A stretch of 64,000 nt of DNA from Sebastes aleutianus. Its lineage: Eukaryota > Chordata > Actinopteri > Perciformes > Sebastidae. A program made the position numbers and the translations under genes. This document shows positions 44,774 through 57,444 of this stretch, one piece after another. Numbering within the stretch: position 1 is the stretch's first letter; every line of letters starts with the position of its first letter. Below the pieces are notes generated by a model, which searched no databases, was not told where the DNA came from, and was given only the letters and a program-made list of their open reading frames with translations. The DNA lies in contig CAKAKS010000034.1 of NCBI GenBank assembly GCA_916700875.1, positions 19,166,506-19,230,505 on the forward strand, given 5' to 3'.

Positions 44774-47700
44774 ATGGAGTCTCTCCTGGTTTATCTGATA
44801 GTCCTCGGTGTGGCTGTGAAGGCCCACAAAGTTCAGGTCTGCCCCAAGCGCTGCGTCTGCCAAGTGCTCAACCCCAACCTGGCGACTCTGTGCGACAAAA
44901 AGGGGCTCCTCTTTGTGCCCCCGAACATCGACCGGCACACGGTGGAGATGCGTCTCGGGGATAACTTTGTAACTACTATCAAGCGCAAAGATTTCGCCAA
45001 CATGACCAAGCTGGTGGATCTGACCCTCTCCCGGAACACCATCGGCTCCATCGCGCCCCTCGCTTTCAAAGACCTGGAGAACCTACGAGCCCTCCACCTC
45101 GACAGCAACCGGCTCTCCCGCATCATCAACGACACCTTCAGCGGCATGTCCAAGCTGCACCACCTCATCCTCAACAACAACCAGCTCATGCACATCCAGA
45201 TCGGGGCCTTCAACGATCTGACGGCGCTGGAGGAGCTGGACTTATCCTACAACAACTTAGAGAGTGCGCCGTGGGTGGCCATTCAGAGGATGTCCAGCCT
45301 CCACACTCTCAATTTGGACCACAACATGCTCAGCTACATCCCAGAGGGCACTTTCTCTGGGCTGCAGAAGCTCAAGAGGCTGGACGTGACTTCCAACAAG
45401 CTCCAGAAGCTTCCTCCTGACCCGATTTTCCAAAGAGCGGGTGTCCTGGCCACCTCTGGGAGCATGGGGCCCTTGTCATTCGCGTTGAGCTTCGGAGGAA
45501 ACCCGCTGAGGTGCAACTGTGAGCTGCTCTGGCTGCGGAGGTTGCGCAGGGAGGACGATCTGGAGACCTGTGCCTCACCGCAGCACCTCGCTGGACGCTA
45601 TTTCTGGACTGTTTCAGAGGAGGAGTTCCTGTGTGAGCCTCCACTCATCACCAGGCACTCTCAGGTATAACCTCCAAATTGAGCTGCGCAGGCACATCGC
45701 TCGCTACAGTTACACTCTCTGGATTCTGCCTCAGTTAATCCTAGGTGGCACTTTGTGCTTTCTTTAACTGTCACACCAAATATTAGCTTTGCGAGCCAGA
45801 AGAGCCTTACAAGACTTGTGGGACTCATCTGGGCCGCTCAGCTAACTGAATATTGTAAAATATATTGGACTTACTTAAAAAATGTAATCAAACTGTGGCC
45901 TGTGGAGAGTTTTTAGAAGAAGTTCTTTAGCAGGATTTTCAGTTACCATTATAATAAAGCTATTTGCAGGTTTATGACAGATCCGCGTTGGAGCTCTTAT
46001 TACACGGGGAAAGCTTAGAGTGATTTGGCCCTTGATTCATGCATCCAAACAGAATTATCCGATCAAATCCTTGCCAAACAACTACAGCTATATCATCTAA
46101 TTTACATTCAGCAGGCTTCTTTTGCATAATTGCGGAGGAAATTATGTTTTACTTGGACTCCATCACATACACTGCAATGCACTGTCACATTGATCATCTT
46201 GCCTTCATAAGCATGCTAATTCAATATCTAGACAATGATCAGTTGTTGTTTTAAACACAACATCATCAATAAGGGCATTGATTATAAAATATAAGCCAAG
46301 CTCACAGCACAAAGGATAACTGTTTGTCCACAGTCTTTCGCTCTAAACGCTTTTCCTCCCTCAGGAGCTGCGAGCTCTGGAGGGTCAGAGCGTGACCCTG
46401 CGCTGTAAGGCCAGGGGCGACCCCGACCCCATCATCCACTGGATCGCCCCCGACGGACGCCTTATGTCCAACTCCTCCAGGGCAGCGGTCCACACAGACG
46501 GCACGTTGGACATCCTCATCAGCACCGTCAAGGACTCGGGTCTGTTTACATCCCCGGGGGCTGTGCTTGTGTTGTTGACTGAACGAAATTAGTTGTTTGC
46601 TCTTGTACGCAGAAGGCTATGGGACTGAAGTATTTGTCTACATCAGGCGATAAAGTTTAGAGTGTGGACGAGTGTTGGCTCGCACACTGATTGAAGTCAC
46701 AGTGGAATGAAAAATGACTTTTTCACCTTGTTGGCATAGACATCTATTTACAAAAATGTACTTTTTCTCACTTTTATGTTCAGTGGTTAGATCATCACAT
46801 GTTTAAAAATACCAGCTTATTTGCTTTCTTGCTGGGAGTTAGATGAGAAGATTGATACCACTCTCATGTATGTCCATTAAAACTACAGTAGGCAAAAATT
46901 CCATAATAACCTTCCAGCATATTGTAGTTGAAGTGTTCTGAGAGAAAACTAGACTTCTGCATCTCCTCTTGGCTCTGTTTTCAGGCTCCCTGACGGGAAA
47001 CTATGGCCAATCGCAGGTCATTTCAGAGAGAGCGTTCCTATTGGCTGTTCATTCAACGGAGGCAGCTGTCAATCACTCGCATACTCTGATCGAACGGTCA
47101 AACTAGGCAGCGCTGATTAAATATGAATCAATATCAAATCAATATTCTGTTTCATCGGAGTTCACGAGTGATTGACAGCTGCTCAGAGACGGCAGACTCC
47201 AGCTCGGCTCTGATTGGTTGTTGTCCTCCGGTCTGTGAAATCTTGCAGATGCCATTAGGAGCACCGGAGGACACAGAGGCACATGATTTTTTTTCAGATT
47301 ATCGCTCTCATGCACTACTGTCAGGATATAGTGACTGTTTTATAAAACAATTTTTTTTAACCATATTTGCTCCAATCTCGCCTACTGCTGCTTTAAATAT
47401 GAAGCTACAGTAGCCTACAGTCGGCAGCCAGTTAGCTTACCTTAGCAGCCTGTAAAAAGACGGAAACAGTTCGACTGATTCTGTCCAAACACAACAACAT
47501 CCACCTTCCAGCACCTCTTAAACTCACTAATTAACACACCATATCATGTTTGTTTAATCTGTACAAAAACGTAAGTGTAAAAACGTTGAGTTGTGGTTTT
47601 TACGGGGGTAATGAGCCGTACCATTTCTTGGCCCAGGAGCAACCTCGTGGTGAAAGAAAGAGAAAACCATTGTTTTTACACTAAGGTTGTTGTATGGATT

Positions 47701-50700
47701 AAACAAAAGCGATATAACATGTTAATAAGTGAGCTTTAGAGGTGCTGGCAGGTTCCTTTTGGACTGAGCCAGGCTAGCTGTTTCCCCCTGCTTCAAGTCT
47801 TTATGGTAAACTAAGCTAAGCTAAGCTAACCTTCTTATCATCCAATTCTTGGCAAGAGACCAAAAAACTGTATTACTATGGAGACCCTGAATTCACACAT
47901 TTTTTATATTGTGCGCACAAAATAATAATAAAAAATCATCTTTCAGGACTTTGGGGGATCTGTATAGTTCCCAAAATGTCAAAATACTTCTTTAAATATG
48001 TTTATATTGCAACTTGAATGCACGAATGGCCCGCAATACTCCGTTTATCACGCTATCAGGAAGGATGATAATCAATGTAGTTTGTGTTCCAGGTTCCTTC
48101 ACCTGCGTGGCCTCCAACCCGGCAGGCGAGGCCCAGCAGACGGTGGACCTGGTCATCGCTAAACTCCCTCATATCACCAACAACACAGTAGCAGAGCAGG
48201 AGCCCGACCCCGGGTCATCAGATATCGCCACGGTGACCAAGACGGGGGCGGAGGCGGGAGGGTTGCCTCTGGGGAACGCGAAGACGAGCCAGGACAAGAA
48301 AGTAGTGATTGCTGAGGCCACTTCCACCTCGGCCCTGGTCAGGTTTAACTTCCAGAGGAGTATTCCTGGAATACGCATGTTCCAGATCCAATATAATGGC
48401 ACCTATGATGATTCACTGGTTTACAGGTAAACAGTTTTACCTGGCATGCTGGGTTAAAGAAGACCTATTGTGCTTATTTTCAGGTGCATACTTTTCTTTT
48501 GGGTTTCTACTAGAACATGTTTGCATGCTTTAATGTTAAAAAAATGCATTTTATTTCTCATATTGGCCGTGCTGCAGCACCTCTTTTCACCCTCTGTTTA
48601 AGCTCCTCCCACTCTCGAAAACCCCAGTCTGCTCTGATTGGTCAGCTGGCCTTCTTCTTCGGACTCCGCTCCAGCTCCGCTACTAGCTTTGTTTGAGGGC
48701 TCGCCAAACTAGCCGTTAGGCAGGTATTATGCAAACATGTTACTCTGTGACATCACAACGTTACGGAAGAAAAGGCGGGACCTCAAGCGAGGCGTTTCAG
48801 GCAGTTCAGGAGTTCTGCGGGGAGAGTAACTTCCTTTGTTGTAGACTTTTGGCTTTGTAACTTTGCACACCTTTTACATGCATAAATAACTATATAACAC
48901 GCTAAAGGAAAGGGAAAAAGTACAAAAGTATAATAGGTCCCCTTTAATACAAAGCATGCAATCACAAGTTGAGGAGGAACATGCTCTTTTTCTTAAAATA
49001 CTGGCCAAATAACGCAATTTAATCTAGTCAACAAACCTTAAATCTGAATCTGAATGTATGCCAATAAACTTAAGATGATTGGGATCATATTATTAAAAAT
49101 CCCTTCACCCTTGTTTTACCTTCATAGTCTGCTTTGATTGCTTAAATCCCTTAGGATGTTTAGTCATTAAGAACTGGACTTGGCTGTCGACATGATTATT
49201 TGTGGCGTCTATTAATCCTATCAGGAAGACAGACTAATGCACTCTATCTGACTTCTTATTCTTCGACTCATAATCCCCCCTTGCTGGAGTGTATCATTTA
49301 CTATGTGCAAAACCTTGATAATGCTTAATCAACAAAATCAAAACAGAATGTCAGCACTAAGCTGCGGACTGATAGGGAGATGAAAGAGTAGTCAGCCAGT
49401 GTTTTAACAAAAAGCATCAGAAGCTTCGCACATAACCATCTGAGAAACCAGCGCACACAGCGTCCTTTCATCTCTGCCCTCTTTCACTCCATATTTAGCG
49501 CTAATCGCTGTGATATGACAGCATCGTCACGCAGACCCCTTTTTGCTCTAAGAAAACTTCCAAGTCAACCACACATATGTTTTTTTGGCAGTGGCTACTG
49601 AATTCAGGAGACATTGGAGAATTGGCTCTGTGAACCTGATGTTGTGAGCAAAAAGAGGCGTCCCCAGCGACTAAAAGCAACCTTTTATCAGTAAAGATGC
49701 TGGAGAAAATAAATCAAATGTCACAAAAGATTATGTCTAGACAGATCTTAAATAGCCTCCTGAGAGATAAATGATTGTCATGTCATTTTATCCCTACAAA
49801 ACAATAAGCTGGATAATCTGATGTGCTTCTATCTCCCTTCATTTAACCCTCTCTAATCTATGTCAGACCTCACAAAGATTTTTTTTTTCCTTTTTACAGA
49901 ATGATACCCCCGACCAGTAAGAGCATCCTGGTAAACAACCTGGCGGCTGGAACGCAGTACGACTTGTGTGTGCTGGCCATCTACGATGACCAGGTGACCT
50001 CGCTGACCGCCACCAGGGTGATTGGTTGCATCCACTTCACCACAGATCCGCAGTACCTGAGATGCCATTTCATGCAGTCCCAGTTTCTTGGCGGCACCAT
50101 CGTGGTTATCATTGGAGGGATTATCGTGGCCTCTGTGCTCGCTTTTATCATCTTCCTCATTGTGCGCTACCGGGTGTGTAACCAAGGAGATGCAGATAAG
50201 GTCAGTTTGGCTCCGTTCCCTCTGTTTTCTGTTCATTATTTCTGTTGAATCAGTCTAATAGAATTGCTTTCATTCTTCTCTCTCTTCCCATACTTCTCTC
50301 CGGTCATGTCAGGCTCTAGAGATGGGGGATATTCGGTCACTGAGCAGTGACGGACAGCTACAGGGCTGTGGGATCCCCAAGTCCCTCTCCAAGCAGGTCC
50401 TGCGTCCAGAGAAGAACGACAAGGAGTGCCTCAGAATTAACCTGCCACCGCCGGAGCCAGCCAAGCAGCGACCGCCGGTCGTCGTAGCTGGCACCAAACC
50501 CTCCGTCCCTGACTGCACGGTCTCTACCTCCGCCGCCAGCCACAGCTGGCACCCGGCCTCCCCGGGCGCCCCGAGGCCCAAACGTTCCAGCGCTCCACCA
50601 AAACCCTCAGAGGCTCGCCGGTCCGAAGCTCAGGCAGACGTCGAGCTCGACAACATGAACCGGAATAACTCGTCAGAGGTTAAAATGACCACCGCCGTCG

Positions 50701-51008
50701 CTCTGGCCGTTCCTGGCCAGCCCACCAAATGGACTGCTGTCCCCAGGGGGCCGCGGCCCCAGCAGCCCTCTCGAAATTACATGACTGTGCCTGCAGGGGG
50801 AGCGAGGGTGAACCGCAGGCACTCCCTCAATGTAGACTCATATAGGGAGCACTGCTACGTGGCTTACCCCAAGCCGGGGGCCAGCCTGCGCTCCAAGCGG
50901 AGCCTGTCCATGAGCGGGGAGCTGCCGCAGCTGGAGAGCATGACAAACATTCGCCGGGCCAGGGACAAGCTCTCCAAGTCTGAGTGGCTTCTGGAGAGCA
51001 CTTTATGA
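44774..51008 (+). CDS. lrfn5: Leucine-rich repeat and fibronectin III domain protein, LRFN5/SALM5-type (5 coding exons)
   Basis: Exons 44774-45664, 46365-46539, 48093-48426, 49900-50200 and 50313-51008 (TGA) join in frame to 798 residues. Order: signal peptide (about 1-18); LRRNT starting CPKRCVCQ; about six LRRs (52-245); LRRCT (GGNPLRCNCELLWLRRL); Ig-like C2 domain (about 298-385, VTLRCKARGDP to FTCVASNPAGEA); linker EPDPGSSDI; FN3 domain (about 425-510, IPGIRMFQIQYNGTYDD); membrane span 533-555; cytoplasmic tail of about 240 residues. The LRR, Ig, linker and FN3 regions match human LRFN5 best. The tail is unlike human LRFN5: it contains KRSLSMSGELPQLE and ends SEWLLESTL, like LRFN2, and closes with a class I PDZ ligand. 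LRFN5 is a postsynaptic adhesion protein that binds presynaptic LAR-type phosphatases. The paralogue (lrfn5a or lrfn5b) cannot be told from this window. Confidence 0.92.
46877..47396 (+). mobile_element. TTAA-flanked foldback element, copy 3 (internally deleted)
   Basis: TTAA at 46877-46880 and 47393-47396. Matches copies 1 and 2 at both ends, but most of the palindromic middle (the loop and inner parts of both arms) is missing. Lies in lrfn5 intron 2. Confidence 0.8.
48454..48947. mobile_element. TTAA-flanked MITE inserted 27 bp after lrfn5 exon 3
   Basis: TTAA at 48454-48457 and 48944-48947. Inverted ends TTAAAGAAGACCTATTGTGC and, from the right, TTAAAGGGGACCTATTATAC. Related to 31166-31662. 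Confidence 0.8.
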
Positions 51009-52002
51009 TTTGGAGTTTATGACCTGCGTTCTCTTGTTTTCTTGGATTGGATTTGTGGCCCAGTTGTGGAGCAGACAGGGATTTTATGCCTTGTTTTGAG
51101 CTTTTTGTGCTCTCTATTGAGGGACCTGTAAGCTTCTCATATATATATATATATGGGGCCAAGGCAGGCACACAGGGTTATGGGAAACGTTTCACATTTG
51201 TTTTCTACCTTATAACCTGTCAAAGTCGTCTTTATAACGACATTTGATCAAACTTTGACGAAAAGGCACAACAATGTATAAAACAACTTCATGTACAAAA
51301 ATGTTTAGTTGTGTGAGATGCTGTATATCTCGACACAACCATAAGTGTTCATGTGGTATTGAATGCAGTAACCTGGACATACTGTATTATAACAAAGAGG
51401 GTGGGGTTATTATACTCGCCGCCTCGTCGCCCGTTACTCAAAGTGGCGGTCTCTGTAGACTTTGAACATGATTCTTGTCTCCAGCTCTACAGACAGACGG
51501 TGACATGTCTTAATTACCTTGGTGGCAGTTTTGGAGAGATTACGAATGTGCTTTACATCCCAGAGGTGTTGGAACAGAATGTAGTAGACAGACAGCACTC
51601 CATCTTTTCATCCCGACACCCCCCCAGACACAGCACAATGCAGTACTTTTGTGGCACAAGTCGACTCAGCCTAATACTGCCCTCCGGTTTGAATCGATAC
51701 ATTTTTATCACATAATTACATAAAGACTCAACTCTGATAGGATTCCTGTCATGACTGATTTGAGCGACAATTGAACCAACACCCACAGCATGACAGGTGC
51801 GGGAAGTAATCCGATATTAACGCGTGGATGAGATCCAGAGGAAACGGTCCATATTTCCATGTTTTTTACTTACTGACGTTATCATGTTACGCCGATGACA
51901 TTGTAAATGAACTTGTCGATGTAAGAGAAACGATAATCACACGTATGGGAGGACGTCAGCTCTTGATTTTGCTGTTGTTTCTGTTTGATGTTTACCAGTA
52001 TA

Positions 52003-52119
52003 AATAAACCAGTGATAAAAGGGACAATAAGACTTATCTCATTTTCAGCTTGTGAATTTTCCCAAATTAGAGAGCATCCCTCCCTGTGCTGTAACCTTGT
52101 TTCACAACAAAACAATAAA
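52003..52119 (+). terminator. Candidate lrfn5 polyadenylation signals
   Basis: AATAAA occurs at 52003-52008 and again at 52114-52119, about 1.0-1.1 kb after the lrfn5 stop. Either would give a 3' UTR of about 1 kb. Brain UTRs are often much longer, so the true end may be further right. Confidence 0.35.
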
Positions 52120-52308
52120 TGCATCCTTTAGTTCAGCAAGCAGCCAAAGTGGTAATGAATTTGGGGTTTCAGCAGTCTTGCAGCAACATAATTCCCCTCT
52201 CTCTGTGAACGGTGGACCTCTGACAGATCCCTGCCCCGAGCCTTTGTGTTTGTTCAAAAGAGAGGAGGGAAGCAGAAGATGAAAAGAGGCCATGCTAGTC
52301 ACCGGGGA

Positions 52309-52311
<3 letters not shown>

Positions 52312-52340
<29 letters not shown>
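52312..52340. repeat. (CT)n microsatellite
   Basis: About 14 CT units downstream of lrfn5. Confidence 0.95.
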
Positions 52341-52342
<2 letters not shown>

Positions 52343-52837
52343 CTGAGCATCTTCGCGCTCATCTGATAGCGCCGTGCCTGCCTGAGCCCTCGGACTGCAG
52401 AAGCCTACTGCAGGAGAGGTTAAACACAACCTCCGCAGTGGGAACCCATGCACGACTAATTCTACAGTTACAGTACAGTACCGTCTCCCTGACAGCCGGA
52501 CCCACATGATATGCACTATCTGCTGGAATACGAGCTCCGACTCAGTGTGGTTTTTTTTGTTTGTCGGATGCTGCTTGATTGATTTTTATATACATGCACT
52601 GGTATGCCTCTCTCAGAATGCGTCTCAAAGAATGCAGTACATTGGTTTGAAAATACAGCATTGTGCTGGGATGATCTGTACATACTTTATGACACTCAAA
52701 TAAGCAGGATTCAAGCACTTCTTATTCATAATTTCTTGCTCATTACGGGTGATTTAAATGCCGAGGAGCTTGGCCTGAACCTTGGTTCTAGTCTTTGGCG
52801 AGAGCCAGAGGTGTGTGTTAATAATAGATGCATTTCT

Positions 52838-53110
52838 AGGGAGAGAGAGAGACAGAGGAGCGAGGGGAGGCAGAGAAAAGTAGATGGAAGGTTTTGTGAA
52901 ACAAATACGGCGACGAGGGTGGGAGGCAGAGAGAGGCAGGGGTGAAGGATGAAGAAATAGAGAGGGAGCGAGAGGTGCAGAGAAGAAAGCGAGACAGCTC
53001 AGAGACGGAGAAAGAGAGAAGAGAGAAGAGAGGGCACAGGGAGCTGGGAGTGAGAGAGAATGTAGAGCGAAACAGAGTGCAGGAGACGGAGAAAAGAGCA
53101 TCCTTTGTAA
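52838..53110. repeat. Polypurine-rich tract
   Basis: Nearly continuous G/A sequence (GAGAGAGAGAGACAGAGGAG and similar) on the plus strand. Apparent ORFs are low-complexity artefacts. A 16-base C run follows at 53370-53385. Confidence 0.8.
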
Positions 53111-53775
53111 GCCAGCCATGCAGCCTCTGGCTCTTCGATATTCAGCGCACCTTCACAAAGGGGGTGAGAGGAGAGGGAGAGGAGGAGGCGGCGGGGTGAG
53201 TTTGGGTGATAGACCTCGGTTGGAGGTCTGCAACGAGCAGAGCGGAGTGAGCCCTGTGGCCAGATCAGAACGGCACGCTCCCCTTCACAACACTGACCCG
53301 CTTTCCAAACCCCTATAATATGTTTCCTGGCCTTTGTCTCGTCTTCCTCCTCCACTCACCACCATCTGACCCCCCCCCCCCCCCCTTCCTCTCCAGACTA
53401 CTGTCTTGCATCATGCTGACTCACTCCTCTGCCGTGCTCCTGAACAACCTTCGTCAACCCCCCACCCACTGGCCCACTTGAGAGCTGAACCTGCCAATCT
53501 CTCAGAGGCCGACCCCCTTTCGACAAACAGACTGACCAATCCCTCATCAGTCTGGGCTGAGAGGTGAAGTCCCTCCCCTTCCGGTGGACCCCGTGGGACC
53601 TTATTTTGGAAAAAATATGTACGGTAGTCAACGGCAAGAGACTTTGATTAATTGCGCCATGAATCACACTTATGATGTTTGTCAATTTCAAAGTCAAGAA
53701 AGTGTCAGTTTGTCGTAGTATCATTTAGTATCTTTCGTCTCTCACAATATACGTCACCAACGCTAGCTGGCTAAC

Positions 53776-54383
53776 TTAAAGCTACAGTGTTTAGAAATGG
53801 AGCAAATGTGATTTTAAAAAAGTTATTTTTATAAAACGGTCACTATATCCTGACAGTAGTGCATGAGACAGGTAATCCGAAAAAAATCATGTGCCTCTGT
53901 GTCCTCCGGTGCTCCTAATGGCATCTGCAAGATTTCACAGACCGGAGGAAAACAACCAATCAGAGCCGAGATGGAGCCTTGCCGTCTCTGAGCAGCTGTC
54001 AATCACTCGCAAACTCGGATCAAACGGTCAAACTAGGCAACGCTGATCAAATATGAATCAATATTCTGTCACTGTAATGCCTATTTCTCGCCTCAAATGT
54101 TTTCAGAAACATCTTGTAGTGTACTGTTTAGCTGTAAAATGAGAACGTTTTTGACCTGGCATCCATGTTGAGATCAGTTGAGGAAATACCAAGCACCGCC
54201 CACCAGCCGGAGCACAGCCAATAGGAACGCTCTCTCTCTCTGAAATGACCTGTGATTGGCCAAAGTCTCCCGTCACGGGCTGGATTTATTAAAACCTGAA
54301 AACAGAGCCATGAGGAGGTGCAGAAGTCTAGTTTTCTCTCAGAACACTTGAATTACAATATGCTGAAAGGTTATTATGGAGGT
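53776..54383 (-). mobile_element. TTAA foldback element, copy 4 (inverted, partly deleted)
   Basis: Starts with TTAAAGCTACAGTGTTTAGA at 53776 and continues as the reverse complement of copies 1-3 (ATCAGAGCCGAGATGGAGCC, GAACGCTCTCTCTCTCTGAA). One palindromic arm is deleted and the outermost 50 bp or so of the right end is missing. Downstream of lrfn5. Confidence 0.8.
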
Positions 54384-54389
54384 TAACTA

Positions 54390-57300
54390 TGCTCCACGCA
54401 CAAATGAAACGGTACCAGCGACTCTGGTAGTTTTATCAGCTGGGAAGTGAAAGAACGAGCAAGACCCGTTGCTGGTGTGAATACATCCCAGTACGAAACA
54501 CACAAGCATCGTAGCTTTAGTGAGAGAGACATCATTTATGCGACTTTTGGGTGTGTAATCTTTCTAATCACGTATTTTCACAGTCTTATACTACAACAGT
54601 TTTACAACAAACTGCGACTTGCAAAATTATGTTTTAAATTGACAAACATCTGTGTGATTTAGGCCCAATTCAAACAGGATCAAAAAAATAATTGTCTCTC
54701 GCCGTTGACTACAGTTCATATTTTTTCCTAAATAAGGTCCCATGGTGGTCCACCGGAAGGGGCGGGACTTCGCGCCTCTATTTGATGTGTCGCTCACCGG
54801 GGTCAGAGTGACCATCAGAAACATATTGATTAACTTTCCCCACTCTTCTCAATAGTAGCCTCAATGTTCCGCTGATTATATCCATTTTATGCTGTCACCG
54901 CTAATGGGCTTTTGTGCGAGTTTTCACTCGTCTCTGACAGGACGATTCCCTTTACGGAGCACTTAAACCAACATGGCCTCCGATGCCACTACCGCCTGCT
55001 TTTAATGACAATCATGATGTGGTGAAAATCACATTGGGGCACTGATGTATCCAATTTGTGGTCAATTGTCTTATTTAAAGAGATCGTTGGGCCTATTTCA
55101 ACAAACTGAAGAGCCTATTAAAATCACAGTTAGAGCGGTGTAATACGGAGGCTTAATCGAAGAAGACAGAGGTCTGTCAACAAGTGTGTTAGCACCTATT
55201 GCTCTGCGCGGCTCAGTGTTTCATTATCTCCGCGCTGCAGGCGGTCTCAGTCGGAGACATTGTTCCCCCGGCAAGCATTATCCCTGGAGGTACATGTAGA
55301 GAGAGCCTGGGGCAAGATAAACCGAAACACCACTGATATCCCTCTCAGGGGGGGGAGCACACAGAGGTGGGAGGTGGCACAGTGTAAAATATGCAAAGGC
55401 AATTCCAGAGAGTATGCATTATTGAGAGGAGTAAATGGGTCCAGGATGAACATCATGGCTCATTAATAGTGAATGTGATTACTGTTTCTGGGAAAACAGC
55501 AGTCGGGGCAAGGGGGGAGATAATTGAAATGGTCAAATCTAAAACTAAAGACTTCCTTGTTTACTCAGCAACAACTGTTACCGTCTAGCCCAAAACTCAC
55601 CATTAAAGCCGATAACTAATGTGTCCCGTTGCGATGCTCCCACTGAGAACTACTTTCCTCCCCTCTTGACCAGCGTCTACCTATGGCCTGACTTTGCAGA
55701 TTGCAGGGGTTAAGAGGAGTCATTCATTTTTTATGATCTTTTGAATCAACCGTGCTTCAATTACCAACAGGATTTTTTGACAAAGCCGGAAAATGAGCGA
55801 GCGTTTTCGAAATCCCATTAGAAAGCGGAGGCTGAGCGAAGGTCACACACCAGGCGGTGCTGACTGAGTGACTACCACTGCTCGACACGCAGACTCACTA
55901 AGTGACACGGCGTCATCCCGCAGCCACAGACACCAGATTTGGTTTGACGTGAACCCAGATTATCGTGTCACCCCTTCCCCCCCTGAGGGGTTCCCATGCT
56001 GAACGAACAGATGCTTCCTCCTCTTCCTCTCCTCTCCTCCTTCAGTTACATATGCTCCAGGGTGATGAACGACAAAAGAGGCCGGCTGCAGTTTACACCA
56101 GGCATACCAGGCACCATTAGGAACCATTTTCTGCCCATTTGCGTGATAGCTGCTATCGCTTCTAGAAGCGATTTGCTCTCCGCCTCTACGCCGAGCGTCC
56201 CCAATGATGGATCCCCCATTGATTCGCCAGTGTCTGAGATCACCAAGAGAACAGTGCAGCAACCAAGCAGATGTGCCAGTCAGCTCCCAACTATCTATCA
56301 GCTGCTGGTGAAGGGGGGACAGTTTAAGCCTCTTTAAGGCTCCCATTCACAGTGACTTACTAAAAGTGCTTATGCTAATCTTGTTATCGCTTCAGGCTTG
56401 TGGTAATGGGGGACAGGGGGCTGTTGGGAGGTCGTGGACGAGCCACGTTATTTTGCTCACCCATCACAAGTGCTCCCAACATGTTACTGCATGCATGCCT
56501 GCATTCCACTTGCCCACTGCTGAATCATTTCTACATCCACACACACAGAAATCTGCACGGCTTCGGGGCTTTTGTAACCAGCTCACACCAGGATTATGAA
56601 TCGACTGTGTTTTCTGTGTGCTAATCTTATTTATTGCTCACAGTGATCTCATCTAAGTGCGCTTGTTAAGTTGAGATATCAAGCCGCGGTGTCACATTTA
56701 ACTTGGATTTCACGCTAATTGGGCGTACAAAGCGCATACGCTAACACACATGGGGATATGGACAGAGGATAACAGAGCCGTGGCCCCACAGCTATTGTTT
56801 GATCAGTTGTCATCCGCTGCAGCTAAGGGGGAGATACAGCCGATGCGGGTAAAATCGAGAATGTCAGGTAGCGCTTCATAAAGAGAGCTTTAAAAGGTCT
56901 TTTGATCTGACTGTGACCACGTTTGCGGTGTAGGCTAGAACCTGCAGGCCGATCACACCTCTGCGCAGCCTTACAGTCGGCGATTTGAAATGTAGATGCA
57001 ACGGCTACGCTCTTTTGAAGAGGGTTCACCTTTAGTGACCATGCGGGGCGAAGCGGCGACGTGATGAGGGTCGTGAAATGAAGCATTAATCAAATAAAGG
57101 TCGATTTGTGGTTGACGTGTGGTGGCTAATGGGGGAGAGACTGAGGCACAGGGGGGAGAGAGGGGGAGAGAGAGAGACTGGTGAAGACTACATTGAGAGA
57201 CAGTACAACACAATCTGGAACATCAATCATTTGGACATCTAAACACAAAGTAAACTCAAAGTTATTCAGCACTATCACCTGAATACAAAGTGAGTGATCA

Positions 57301-57440
57301 CAGCCTGGCCATTGAGACTGGTGGACACAGACAAACCTGGCAACCCAATGAAGAGAGATTCAGCAGCACTGATTGCTACCCTGCAGCCTGTACAATGACA
57401 GGAGAAGCAAGCTAGTGTTACCTTCTAGGCATAATCGGTT
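54390..57440. other. Intergenic, no gene or known repeat recognised
   Basis: About 3 kb of unique-looking DNA downstream of lrfn5. I see no conserved ORF, RNA gene or transposon ends. Small ORFs on both strands lack any recognisable motif. Confidence 0.5.
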
Positions 57441-57444
57441 GATA

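Noticed and set aside
44774..51008. LRFN2 as the identity of the LRR/Ig/FN3 gene
   Set aside because: Only the cytoplasmic end is LRFN2-like; LRR, Ig, linker, FN3 and membrane regions are much closer to LRFN5.
52754..53119. 121-residue minus-strand frame rich in Ser/Leu/Pro
   Set aside because: Produced by the polypurine tract; low complexity and no conserved motif.
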